57,342 nucleotides of DNA from CAZBUK01 sp964495085 (GTDB taxonomy: Bacteria > Bacteroidota > Ignavibacteria > T3Sed10-11). The stretch lies in the NCBI GenBank assembly GCA_964495085.1, contig CAZBUK010000016.1, forward strand, positions 1-57,342. The letters are read 5' to 3'. Under the pieces are notes generated by a model that was not told where the DNA came from, made no database searches, and saw only the letters and a list, made by a program, of their open reading frames with translations. A program made the translations under genes and the position numbers. Below, piece after piece: positions 8,680 to 17,270 of the stretch; the stretch's first letter is position 1; each line of letters begins with the position of its first letter.

Positions 8680-10737
8680 CTATCTGATAAGTACGAGACG
8701 CCGAACTTCCACGAACCCGCCTGCCTCTATCCGGTAAAAATACACACCGCTTGAAAATCTCCGGGCATCCCAGACGAATGAATAGGATCCGGCATCGTGT
8801 ATACGCTGCACCGGCCGGTCAATTTCGCGTCCGTTCAGATCATAGATCACAATCAAAACCTCGGTTCGGTGAGCGATATCATACGAAATCGTGGTGGTCG
8901 GGTTGAACGGATTCGGGAAATTCTGATGCAATGAGAACGAAGCAGGCAGCTCTTCGCGCTCTGCGACGGAAACCGGTTCGAGAACGCCTGTAATAACGAA
9001 ATACATCGGCGCTCCTTCGGTTCCGTCCCGCGAGTTCCGGCCGAGAGAGACCGTATCGCCGGCACCGAAGACCTTCTTGAATATTGACATTTGGAGGTCA
9101 GGAGACTCCGCCTCCGCAAGAGTTATCTTCAGCTCGGTCATCTCATATGCCGAAAGCCATTCGGGTTTTTGCGTAACAAGATCTGAATGAGCGATGAAGA
9201 CGGTAATATCCGCCTGAAGAATAAATTCCGCCGGTTGAAAAAGATAATTCTTTATCCGCGAATCCATCGATGTACGAATCCATTCATCGACGAGGAGCAT
9301 TTCGGGAACAGTGGAAACGGTGAGATCACGATCCCCGTACGGCTCCGAGTCCGGTCCGAACTCATCTGCAATCGTCCAGTTCAATGCGTTATCAAGATCG
9401 TACAGCAGGAGATCTGTGATAATCTCACCCGATCCACGGTGGATCCATGGCTCGACTATATCTCCGGAGACATATTCATATGCACCCATATCAGGGGCCG
9501 AACCGTAGAACAGCTCGCCGATAACCAATGCGCCGTCTACCAAAAAGCTCTCCGGCACCGGTCGAAGCAGATCAATCTCGGGGAGCGAACCGTCGTGTTG
9601 ACGAGCGCCTCGTGCGAGCTCTGTATCCACGCTCAGAAACATTTCCGGCGTTACGGTTATTCCCGATTGCCAGCTATTTCCCGCCACGACCGCGTTCAGC
9701 GGAGTCTGGGCGATGACCGGCGAGGAGGCGCTGACGTTATTCACGAATACAGACTGGCCGTTCGTCGGATCGGCCGGAAATACATAATTACGTCCGTTGT
9801 TAAACGAAGTGTTATGTAATAACGTAAGAGCTCCCCTGTTGTTATTATGATCGAATCCCTTGTCTTTATTATCGAATGCGAGGTTGCGTTTCACGATGTG
9901 ATCGCCCGGTATAAAATCGCCGCCGAGTTTGAATCCGTTGCCGGCTCCCTCGAAGTTCGGAGGATCACCGAATACCGATGCGTCTCCGTTATTGAACGCC
10001 CAGCTATTTTCGACGATAATGGTATTTGCCGCTCTCCAAAAATCGTATCCGTCGTCGGAGTTCTCCCAGGAACGACAGCCGTAGAATCGGTTACCGGGGA
10101 GTATGTCGAACTTTGCACCGAAACCGTCGGCGTTGTTGCCCACCCTGCCGGTTGTGTTGAAATTATGAAAGCTGTCGCAGTTTTTAATGAGATTATTCGA
10201 AGCATTGCCCGCCATATGTATGCCGGTATCATGATTACCGTATGCGGTAAGCTGCTCAAGGATATTATAACTGCCGTCCATGCGAATTCCGTTATGTCCC
10301 GCATAGCGGATCGTGATTCCGATAACCCGCCAGTACCATCCGTTCAGACGGACGCCGATATTACCGCTTATTTTCTCCTGTGCGGAGAAATCGAAAACCG
10401 GCAGCTCGCCGGGATATGCGACGATGTAGGCGGGATTATCTGCAGTTCCGTGGCGGGGTATCCGCAACGTCTCCTCAAGATAATATACTCCGCCCCTCAG
10501 AACAAATACATCGCCGGGCAGCGACTGATCCGTCCCATGCTCGAGGGTCGCCCATGGTTCGTCGATCGTACCCGGATTTGCATCGTCACCATCGGGAGCA
10601 ACGTAGAATACGCGATCCCCTTCCGGAATATCTCCGTAGTAAATGTTTAAGCCCATATATTCGTCGGAAGCCGATACGGATGCAACGATCGCCGCAATAA
10701 GTATTAAAACCGAAAATTTCTTCGCCATGCGCTTCAT
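8680..10737 (-). CDS. Pectate lyase, PL9 family, with T9SS sorting domain
   Basis: 685 residues. It cleaves polygalacturonate by beta-elimination at the cell surface. The signal peptide is KKFSVLILIAAIVASVSA. The PL9 beta-helix (about 40-410) keeps the calcium ligands D204 (NNADGFGAK), D228, D229 and D232 (NSDDGYDFW) and the Bronsted-base lysine K270 (NGFKLGG); the aspartates keep the spacing 209/233/234/237 known from Dickeya Pel9A. Residues ~410-595 hold a domain of unknown role. The last ~85 residues are a Por/T9SS sorting domain (HQNFPNPFNPTTTISYDI ... GVYFYRIEAGG). I chose the ATG at 10737 because GGAGAG lies eight bases upstream. It opens the operon with kduD, kduI, CE8, DUF4861, GH43 and the GlcG-like gene. 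An intrinsic terminator immediately precedes its ribosome-binding site. Confidence 0.92.
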   Translation of the reverse strand: MKRMAKKFSVLILIAAIVASVSASDEYMGLNIYYGDIPEGDRVFYVAPDGDDANPGTIDEPWATLEHGTDQSLPGDVFVLRGGVYYLEETLRIPRHGTADNPAYIVAYPGELPVFDFSAQEKISGNIGVRLNGWYWRVIGITIRYAGHNGIRMDGSYNILEQLTAYGNHDTGIHMAGNASNNLIKNCDSFHNFNTTGRVGNNADGFGAKFDILPGNRFYGCRSWENSDDGYDFWRAANTIIVENSWAFNNGDASVFGDPPNFEGAGNGFKLGGDFIPGDHIVKRNLAFDNKDKGFDHNNNRGALTLLHNTSFNNGRNYVFPADPTNGQSVFVNNVSASSPVIAQTPLNAVVAGNSWQSGITVTPEMFLSVDTELARGARQHDGSLPEIDLLRPVPESFLVDGALVIGELFYGSAPDMGAYEYVSGDIVEPWIHRGSGEIITDLLLYDLDNALNWTIADEFGPDSEPYGDRDLTVSTVPEMLLVDEWIRTSMDSRIKNYLFQPAEFILQADITVFIAHSDLVTQKPEWLSAYEMTELKITLAEAESPDLQMSIFKKVFGAGDTVSLGRNSRDGTEGAPMYFVITGVLEPVSVAEREELPASFSLHQNFPNPFNPTTTISYDIAHRTEVLIVIYDLNGREIDRPVQRIHDAGSYSFVWDARRFSSGVYFYRIEAGGFVEVRRLVLIR

Positions 10738-10752
10738 ATGATCAGTCTCTCC

Positions 10753-10773
10753 AAAAAAATCGGAATGTCCGAT
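10753..10773 (-). terminator. Intrinsic terminator abutting the PL9 ribosome-binding site
   Basis: On the minus strand ATCGGA-CAT-TCCGAT (6-bp stem, 3-base loop) is followed at once by a run of six to seven T. The GGAGAG of the PL9 gene begins one or two bases after the T-run. It terminates transcripts of the repeat protein gene, but leaves no room for a separate PL9 promoter downstream. Confidence 0.7.
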
Positions 10774-10782
10774 ATACAAACG

Positions 10783-10820
10783 AGCACCTGTCCGTTCCTG
10801 TATAGAAACGGACAGGTGCT
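10783..10820 (-). terminator. Strong stem-loop downstream of the three-module repeat protein
   Basis: A perfect 14-bp stem, AGCACCTGTCCGTT / AACGGACAGGTGCT, closes a 10-base loop. It sits 42 bp after the stop of the minus-strand gene at 10863. It has no adjacent U-tract of its own and stands just before the smaller terminator at 10753-10773. It may protect the 3' end or support termination. Confidence 0.6.
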
Positions 10821-10862
10821 TCGATTATGCAACCGGTACGGAATAAAAAATCTCCGCCGGAA

Positions 10863-13800
10863 TTATTTCATCAGGACGAGCTTCCGTACAGATGTAAAGT
10901 CTCCCGCCGTGATACGGTAGAAATATGCACCGCTCGACACGGTCTGCGCATCCCAGACTATCGTGTACGCTCCGGGATCATGTTCACCGTTAACCAGTTC
11001 TGCAATCTGACGACCCATGACGTCGTAGACCTTCACGGTTACATGCGTTCGTTGAGGCACATCGTAACGGATCGTGGTCGATGGGTTGAACGGGTTCGGA
11101 TAATTCTGCAGGAGCGCGAATTCCGTCGGAATCCCGTCCGGTCCGTCTGCAACCGAAACGGGTATTCTAAGAGTTCCGCCCTCCGTCACGATCGTACCTT
11201 CCGGTCCGAGCGTGAAAGGAATGGTATTGTCGAACTCTCCGAGTACCAATCTGAGAATTCCGTTGATGGTTGTCTCCTGTGAATGCGTTACGCCTGACTC
11301 GTTATCGATCGTCAGATCGTTCACGACTGCCGGTAAAAGTGCGCTGGTGACCTGGGCAGCCGTCCCGTTGAATGTATAGTTTGCAGCTTCATCCAGGGTA
11401 ACGGTTCCGGTCGACTGTACCGTACCGGCAACACCGTCGGCATGAGCGGTCGCGAGTGTCGCACCCGCGTTAAGCGTGAAGAGACCGTTTCCGGCGACTT
11501 CGCTCACTCCGAAATCGACGGTAGTCCCTTCGATGATTTCGATGGGCAGGGACATAATGTTGTTACCCTCTCCCAGTTCGACGGTTTGCGTACCCTCTTT
11601 ACCGAATACGAACCAAGCGTTCGTCTGGTTGGAGTTTTGGGTGGTCGCATCAGACATCGAGAAATCACCTTCGTAGAGATACCAGCGGGTGGATCCCGAA
11701 CCGCTGCCCTGCGAGCCTCTGCTGACTGAGAAATTTCCGCCTGTCACCATCACATTGCCATGCTGATGTATTTCGATTACCGTCAAGGCATTTCCGGTTC
11801 CGTTGGATGAGAACTGTCCATCGGACTGGATGATATCACCGAGGAGCGTAATAATCGATGTATCGCCCGCAGCAGGTGCGGCCATCTGCCAGCGCCCGAC
11901 TCCGGTATTCAAGACGGTTATATTACCTCCGATCGTATTACCGTTCCAGCCCAAGTTCAGATTGCTCGTTTGTTCGGGACTATCCCAGACGATGTGGTAA
12001 AAGTCCTGATTGCCGTTGGCCGGAGCGTTGCCGACGACACCGGTGATGAGAAACGTGGATCCTTCGTTCCACACTCCGCTCGGTATCGTTCCTCCGTTTT
12101 GTGCATGCTCGTAGACGGCTTCAGCTCCGAATTCAAGAGAGTCGAGAACACTGAACATACCCTTGTTCACGATAGTCCCATCGACGGTACCGCCGATGGT
12201 CGACACGACGCCTGCCGTATCGATCAACATGACGCTTTCCGGAGAGACCGTGAGCGCGATGGCGTATAAAGTATCGTTGAACGAGACGCCTTCGGGATTA
12301 GCAACAATCAGAGCGCCGATCGAATCGGGAAGCAACGATCCGGGGACCTGCGCTTCGGCCCCGTTGAACATAAAGCCTGCTGAATCGCTGAGCTCTATTG
12401 CTCCGGTCGTCAATAGATTGCCGTCGATGCCGTCCGGATGTCCGCTTGCCAGCGTTCCGCCGGCGTTGATGTTAAATCTTCCGTTTCCCTCGATGGCGAA
12501 TGACCCCATATCGAGAATCGATCCGTCTGCAATCTCAACCGGTAAACCGCCGCCGGCGTAGGTTACATCGGTAAGAGCCAGCAATTGTATGCTGTCTTTT
12601 GCGAATACGAAGGTTGCACCGGCAGAATTCGAATTCTGAGTCGTAGCATTGGACATCGAAAAATCGCCTTCAAGCAGATACCATCTTGTTGTTCCAACAC
12701 CACCCTGCGAACCTCTGCTGATAGCGAAATTACCGCCCGTGACGATCACATCACCATAGTGCATAATTTCAACCTCGGTGGCGCTCCCCGTGCCCTGTGG
12801 CGCAAATTGACCGTCTTCAACGATCACGTCGCCCATAATCGTAATTGTTCCCGACGATCCACCGACGAGCTGCCAGCGGGCTAATCCAGTACTGATAACT
12901 CTGATGTCTCCGCTGATGGTATTACCGTCGAGACTTAGGTCGCGGTTTGCATTTAAATCGGGAGTATTCAGAGTGAGATGATGATAATCCTGTCCTCTGT
13001 TAGCGGGCGCGTCCCCTACCGTCCCGGTTATCAATGCAGTGGATCCCTCTTCCCAGATAGCAGTAGGAATAGTACCGCCGTTGCGGGCATGTTCATAAAC
13101 TCCATTGTCGCCGATTGTCAGCATTCCATTCGGTACGATCTCGCCGCGATTCACGAGATCACCGTTTATAACAAGATCCTCGGTTATTTCGAGAATCGAT
13201 GTATCTGCAACATCGAAGTTGATTCTGCCACCCGCATAATTCACGTTTACAAAAGAGATCTGCTGCGTATCCGCCTTCGCAAATACGAACTTGGCTCCGA
13301 TAGAGTTGGAGTTTTGCGTGGTTGCATCCGCCATGGTAAAATTACCCTCATGCAGATACCAGACGGTACTGCCCGATCCGTTTCCCTGCGAGCCCCGAGC
13401 TATCGAAAAATTACCACCGCTGACGTCGATGTTGCCGTAATGATGCACATAGAATCCGGTCAATGCATTTCCGGTCCCCTGTACTGCAAATTGGCCGGCT
13501 TCGACAATAACATCGCCGAGGATGGTAACCGTCGTGGTATCGCCCGCACTGGCCGATGTGAGATACCATCTTGCCGATCCGGTACTGATTACGCTGACAT
13601 TGCCGCCGATCGTCACTTCATCCAAAGCCATGTTCAGATTCGAGATCAGGCTGTCCGTATCGAATATCAGGTGATGATAGCTCTGATTCCGGTTGTCCGG
13701 AGCGCTGCTTATGGATCCCGTTATCAGAAATGTGGAACCTGATTCCCAGGTAGCGGTTGGGACCCACCCGCCGTTGCGGGCCTGTTCGTACGTACTCCCG

Positions 13801-14111
13801 TCGGCGAAGGTTAGCGTTCCCGTACTGTCTCCTAAAATGCCTTCTTCTTCGACTTTTACATACCCGGTGATGTTGACGGCAACGTCTATGAAGACAGAGT
13901 CGCTCCCCGTTATCGTTATGTGCTCGGATCCGTCCGGAGCCGTCGCTGCCGAATCCCATTCCGTCCCATCGAATGTTTCCCAGATCGATGCCTCACTCCA
14001 GAGACCCGTAGCTGCCGAGCGGTAGTCTCCAACCTCCTGTGCGAAGGCATTCATCGACAAGAGCATACCGATGACGGCGAGAGCCAGAATTGTAGTTCTT
14101 GTTGTTTTCAT
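10863..14111 (-). CDS. Large T9SS-sorted surface protein with three copies of a ~175-residue module
   Basis: 1082 residues, function unknown. Signal peptide ~1-24 (ending MNAFA), then QEVGDYRSA, which is shared with the paralogue at 15605. A module of ~175 residues occurs three times, at about 104-280, 336-505 and 665-840. Each starts with YEHARNGGTIPTA-like sequence, continues with EGSTFLITG, APANRxQDYHHL, VISTGxxRW, GGNFSISRGSQG and WYLxEGDFSMSxATTQNSN, and ends FVFAK. A second, cap-like element (NAGATLATAHADG ... FNGTAAQVTSALLP) occurs at about 549-610 and 881-954. The last 85 residues are a canonical sorting domain (LLQNYPNPFNPSTTIRYDV). The low-complexity, Gly/Thr/Asn-rich beta pattern suggests a solenoid adhesin or glycan-binding scaffold; that is inference. 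GGGAAGG precedes the ATG. Confidence 0.85.
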   Translation of the reverse strand: MKTTRTTILALAVIGMLLSMNAFAQEVGDYRSAATGLWSEASIWETFDGTEWDSAATAPDGSEHITITGSDSVFIDVAVNITGYVKVEEEGILGDSTGTLTFADGSTYEQARNGGWVPTATWESGSTFLITGSISSAPDNRNQSYHHLIFDTDSLISNLNMALDEVTIGGNVSVISTGSARWYLTSASAGDTTTVTILGDVIVEAGQFAVQGTGNALTGFYVHHYGNIDVSGGNFSIARGSQGNGSGSTVWYLHEGNFTMADATTQNSNSIGAKFVFAKADTQQISFVNVNYAGGRINFDVADTSILEITEDLVINGDLVNRGEIVPNGMLTIGDNGVYEHARNGGTIPTAIWEEGSTALITGTVGDAPANRGQDYHHLTLNTPDLNANRDLSLDGNTISGDIRVISTGLARWQLVGGSSGTITIMGDVIVEDGQFAPQGTGSATEVEIMHYGDVIVTGGNFAISRGSQGGVGTTRWYLLEGDFSMSNATTQNSNSAGATFVFAKDSIQLLALTDVTYAGGGLPVEIADGSILDMGSFAIEGNGRFNINAGGTLASGHPDGIDGNLLTTGAIELSDSAGFMFNGAEAQVPGSLLPDSIGALIVANPEGVSFNDTLYAIALTVSPESVMLIDTAGVVSTIGGTVDGTIVNKGMFSVLDSLEFGAEAVYEHAQNGGTIPSGVWNEGSTFLITGVVGNAPANGNQDFYHIVWDSPEQTSNLNLGWNGNTIGGNITVLNTGVGRWQMAAPAAGDTSIITLLGDIIQSDGQFSSNGTGNALTVIEIHQHGNVMVTGGNFSVSRGSQGSGSGSTRWYLYEGDFSMSDATTQNSNQTNAWFVFGKEGTQTVELGEGNNIMSLPIEIIEGTTVDFGVSEVAGNGLFTLNAGATLATAHADGVAGTVQSTGTVTLDEAANYTFNGTAAQVTSALLPAVVNDLTIDNESGVTHSQETTINGILRLVLGEFDNTIPFTLGPEGTIVTEGGTLRIPVSVADGPDGIPTEFALLQNYPNPFNPSTTIRYDVPQRTHVTVKVYDVMGRQIAELVNGEHDPGAYTIVWDAQTVSSGAYFYRITAGDFTSVRKLVLMK

Positions 14112-14240
14112 TGTACCTTCCCTTTTTATTGATGGATACCAGATATCATGTTTAAATGATTTTTTATGTTTTAATAGAAGTTTCGGGTTTCGTGTATTGC
14201 ATTTATTTTTGAAAGTTCCCTTCGAGTAACGCCTGTTCTA

Positions 14241-15431
14241 TTAAAGCTTCTCCAATTCCAGCGCTGCAAAGATGAAGGGCCCGTACGCCTTAAAATCATT
14301 TGTCCTCCGGGGTTCGCTGATGTAATACTCAAAACTTCCGTCGCGGTACGGATTGCCTCCCAATCCGGCAACGGAACAGCCGTCTTGCAGATCGATCATC
14401 CCCTCATCATCGACGGTAATCTTATAGCTCACCAAACCGGAGAATGCTTTTCTGGACGCATCGAGATATTTCGAATCCAGATAACCTAGACGTGCTCCTT
14501 TGGCAAACGCATATGAGAACATAGCCGAAGCCGAAGACTCGAGATAGTTCCCCTCGCGGTTGCCTTGATCGAGGACTTGATACCACAGTCCCGTTTCCTT
14601 GTCCTGGTACCGAAGGAGAGCATCGCACATATCTCTGAATATCGTTATTATCGTCTCCCGTTGAGGATGTTCAGCGGGGAAAAAATCCAGAACGTCGACA
14701 ACACCCATCGCGTACCATCCCATTGCCCGGCCCCAGAAATTTGGCGATTTACCCGTTGCCGGGTCCGCCCATCGCTGCTCCCGGCTCTCATCCCAGGCAT
14801 GGTAAAGTAATCCGGTTCCTTCGTCGCGGGTCTGTTCGGCGATGGTAACAATCTGATGTGCGATGTCATTGAACGCATCCGCTTCGTCGTAGCGGACGGC
14901 ATATTCCGCATAAAATGGCAGGCCCATATAAATGCCATCGAGCCACATCTGATACGGATATATGTACTTATGCCAGAACCCTCCCCCATTGGTACGAGGG
15001 TGTTCGGTAAGCTGTTTACGTAGTAAGCCTGCCGCATTCCGGTATTTTGAATCGCCGGTATTTTCATAGAGCCAGAAAAACTGGCGCCCCGGAGGGATGT
15101 TATCTATGTTGAAGGAATCGAACTCATAGGTATCGATCGATCCGTCGTCGCTAATAAATCCGTCCAGGTGATTCCTTATATACTCGTTATATTTCTCCTC
15201 GCCGGTAGCGAGTCCGACCCGCCTGAGTGCTTCCAGCATGACTCCCTGTTCATATCCCCATCGATGTTCCGGTCTGCCGGCATTGTAAGGAATCGATTCG
15301 GGGTAACGCGATAGGAACGATTCGGCGGCACGGACCGACCATGCTTCGTCGGCACGATTCCGGTTTTGGGCGCAACCCCACAGAAGTATGGCGGAAAGGA
15401 GAATTGTCGGGAACGTAAAATTTCGATTCAT
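14241..15431 (-). CDS. Unsaturated rhamnogalacturonyl/glucuronyl hydrolase, GH105 lipoprotein
   Basis: 396 residues. It removes the unsaturated uronate from the non-reducing end of lyase products, feeding KduI. The N-terminus carries a lipobox, LLWGC with the lipidated Cys20, so the enzyme is probably anchored in a membrane facing the periplasm. The (alpha/alpha)6-barrel landmarks of GH105/GH88 are clear: RWGYEQGVMLEALRR, YPYQMWLDGIYMG with the catalytic acid D165 (equivalent of D143 in YteR), WGRAMGWYAMGVVDVLD and ESSASAMFSYAFAKG. The C-terminus (EYYISEPRRTNDFKAYGPF) is that of the rhamnogalacturonan-type subfamily. It lies between two paralogous repeat proteins and just after the terminator of the upstream one. 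I could not identify its promoter. Confidence 0.93.
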   Translation of the reverse strand: MNRNFTFPTILLSAILLWGCAQNRNRADEAWSVRAAESFLSRYPESIPYNAGRPEHRWGYEQGVMLEALRRVGLATGEEKYNEYIRNHLDGFISDDGSIDTYEFDSFNIDNIPPGRQFFWLYENTGDSKYRNAAGLLRKQLTEHPRTNGGGFWHKYIYPYQMWLDGIYMGLPFYAEYAVRYDEADAFNDIAHQIVTIAEQTRDEGTGLLYHAWDESREQRWADPATGKSPNFWGRAMGWYAMGVVDVLDFFPAEHPQRETIITIFRDMCDALLRYQDKETGLWYQVLDQGNREGNYLESSASAMFSYAFAKGARLGYLDSKYLDASRKAFSGLVSYKITVDDEGMIDLQDGCSVAGLGGNPYRDGSFEYYISEPRRTNDFKAYGPFIFAALELEKL

Positions 15432-15504
15432 AAAAAACCATGGAATTGAAAATATGAATAGTTGAATCGACTCCGAGGAAACCGCCGTAAGAGATCTCAG
15501 TGGA

Positions 15505-15571
15505 CTGAAAAACTGCAGGGGCGGTTCCGAACTTACCGCATGGCGCCGATTAAATCGGAATCCGCCCCTGC
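15505..15571 (-). terminator. Intrinsic terminator of the single-module repeat protein
   Basis: A long imperfect hairpin: GCAGGGGCGG-TTCCGA (15515-15530) pairs with TCGGAAT-CCGCCCCTGC (15555-15571), with one bulged base and a 24-base loop containing GGCGCC. On the minus strand the stem is followed by AGTTTTTC. It starts 34 bp past the stop at 15605. Confidence 0.75.
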
Positions 15572-15604
15572 TCAGTTCACATATTTCCTGGAACAGTATT
15601 TCGT

Positions 15605-17179
15605 TTATTTGATCAATATCATGCGCCGCATACTGACCGCATCGTCCGCCTGGACCCGGTACAGGTACACTCCGGATCCGAGGTGGGATGCATCGAACTG
15701 TACCTCGAATACGCCGGGATCTCTTCTGCCTTCGAAGACAGTAGCTATTTCCTGTCCCAGCATGTTATATACCTTAATAGAAACAAACGAAGCGGCGGGA
15801 ACCCCAAATCGTATTACCGTCGCAGGATTGAAGGGATTGGGATAATTCTGATCTACGAAAAAGTTAGCGGGAATATTTCCATCAATCTCCTCAACGCTGG
15901 TTACCGGTATCAATAGACTGCCGCCCTCTTCGGATATGGATCCTTCCGGCCCGAGCGTGAATGGTATCGTATTATCGAAAACGCCGGCCGCAAGTCTCAG
16001 CACTCCGTTGATGGTGGTTTCCTGGGAAAGGGTTACACCTGCCGGATTATCGATCGTGAGATCGTTCACAGTCGTAGGTAATAGAGTACTGGTAACCTGC
16101 TCTTCGGTCCCGTTAAATATATAATTCGCCCCTTCGTCGAGCGTGATGGCCGCCAGTATACCGCTCAAATTCCCTTCGAGCCCGTCGACATGCGCGGTAG
16201 CAAGTGTGGCTCCCTCGTTCAGTATAAATACACCCGCTCCGGCAAATTCGCTCGAGCCGATATCGAGAGTCGTGCCGCTGCTCACCTCAACCGGGAACGC
16301 GCTCAGCGTATTATTCTCTCCGAGCGTAAGAGTCTGGACGCCTTCCTTCGCGAACACGAACCTTGCACCGGCCGGGGTTGCGGTCGAACTTTGAGCGGTT
16401 GCATTCGACATGGTAAAATCTCCCTCATAAAGATACCACGTGGTGGTACCTCCCGCCTGTGAGCCACGGCTTATCGAGAAATTACCGCCCATGACTTCGA
16501 TATTCCCGTAATGGTGAACCGTGAAATGAGTCTGTGCATTTCCCGTCCCTTGCACAGAGAAAGTACCGTCCTCGACAATAACATCTCCGTTGATCCATAC
16601 GACCGCTGAGTCGGTTGCAAGCGCAGATGTCAGATACCATCTCCCGAGACCCGTACTGATCACCGTAATATCTCCGCCTATCGTAACGCTGTCGAGGTTC
16701 ATATTCAGGTTCGATAGCATATCGGGAGTATTGAAGACGATATGATGATAACTCTGATTCCTGTCGTCCGGTGCGGTCGAAACGGTACCGGTCATCAGAA
16801 GCGTCGATCCCTCGCTCCATGTGGCTATTGGGATTTGCCCCAGGTCCCTGTCGTGTTGATAGGTGCCGCCGTCGGCGATCGTGAGGTTAGCGTTCTCCTC
16901 GATTACTCCCTGGTTTACCAGCGTGCCCGTGATCGAGGCCTCGACGTCGATGAATATTGAATCCCCCTCCTGAATAATTATGGTCTCGGAGCCCGTCGGC
17001 GGCGTGCCGATCGGCGCCCATTGTGTCCCGTTCCATGAGTGCCATGCCTGAGCAGAACCCCAGTTGAAATTTCCGCTCGCGTTGTTGGTGCGGTAGTCTC
17101 CGACCTCCTGCGATACCGAGGTTAGCGATACAAATAGTATAAGAAACATGACACCGAAGGTTGTGAAAAAGCGCTTCAT
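15605..17179 (-). CDS. T9SS-sorted surface protein with one copy of the ~175-residue module
   Basis: 524 residues; a paralogue of the three-module protein at 10863. Signal peptide ~1-23, then QEVGDYRTN. One copy of the shared module covers ~101-278 (YQHDRDLGQIPIATW, EGSTLLMTG, DDRNQSYHHIVFNTPD, VISTGLGRWYLTSA, GGNFSISRGSQAGG, ARFVFAKEG). A cap element follows at ~320-400 (NEGATLATAHVDG, FNGTEEQVTSTLLPTTVNDL) and is closely similar to 881-954 of the paralogue. The sorting domain is at 437-524 (VDQNYPNPFNPATVIRF ... GVYLYRVQADD). No enzymatic motif is visible. A surface adhesin or scaffold is the likely role, inferred from export and neighbours. CAGGAG precedes the ATG, and a terminator follows the gene, so it is probably monocistronic. 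Confidence 0.83.
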   Translation of the reverse strand: MKRFFTTFGVMFLILFVSLTSVSQEVGDYRTNNASGNFNWGSAQAWHSWNGTQWAPIGTPPTGSETIIIQEGDSIFIDVEASITGTLVNQGVIEENANLTIADGGTYQHDRDLGQIPIATWSEGSTLLMTGTVSTAPDDRNQSYHHIVFNTPDMLSNLNMNLDSVTIGGDITVISTGLGRWYLTSALATDSAVVWINGDVIVEDGTFSVQGTGNAQTHFTVHHYGNIEVMGGNFSISRGSQAGGTTTWYLYEGDFTMSNATAQSSTATPAGARFVFAKEGVQTLTLGENNTLSAFPVEVSSGTTLDIGSSEFAGAGVFILNEGATLATAHVDGLEGNLSGILAAITLDEGANYIFNGTEEQVTSTLLPTTVNDLTIDNPAGVTLSQETTINGVLRLAAGVFDNTIPFTLGPEGSISEEGGSLLIPVTSVEEIDGNIPANFFVDQNYPNPFNPATVIRFGVPAASFVSIKVYNMLGQEIATVFEGRRDPGVFEVQFDASHLGSGVYLYRVQADDAVSMRRMILIK

Positions 17180-17220
17180 GATATTTCTCCTGTCTGTTTA
17201 TTGAACTGAATAATCTGATA

Positions 17221-17226
17221 ATTATA
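17221..17226 (-). promoter_or_regulatory. Candidate -10 box of the single-module repeat protein
   Basis: A perfect TATAAT reads on the minus strand about 42 bp before the ATG at 17179. No good -35 stands at 16-18 bp; the nearest TTGAG is only 14 bp away. Either an activator-dependent promoter or chance. Confidence 0.3.
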
Positions 17227-17270
17227 AATTCGATACGCGCTCAATGTGTACTCCGGTTCCGGGATATTTG

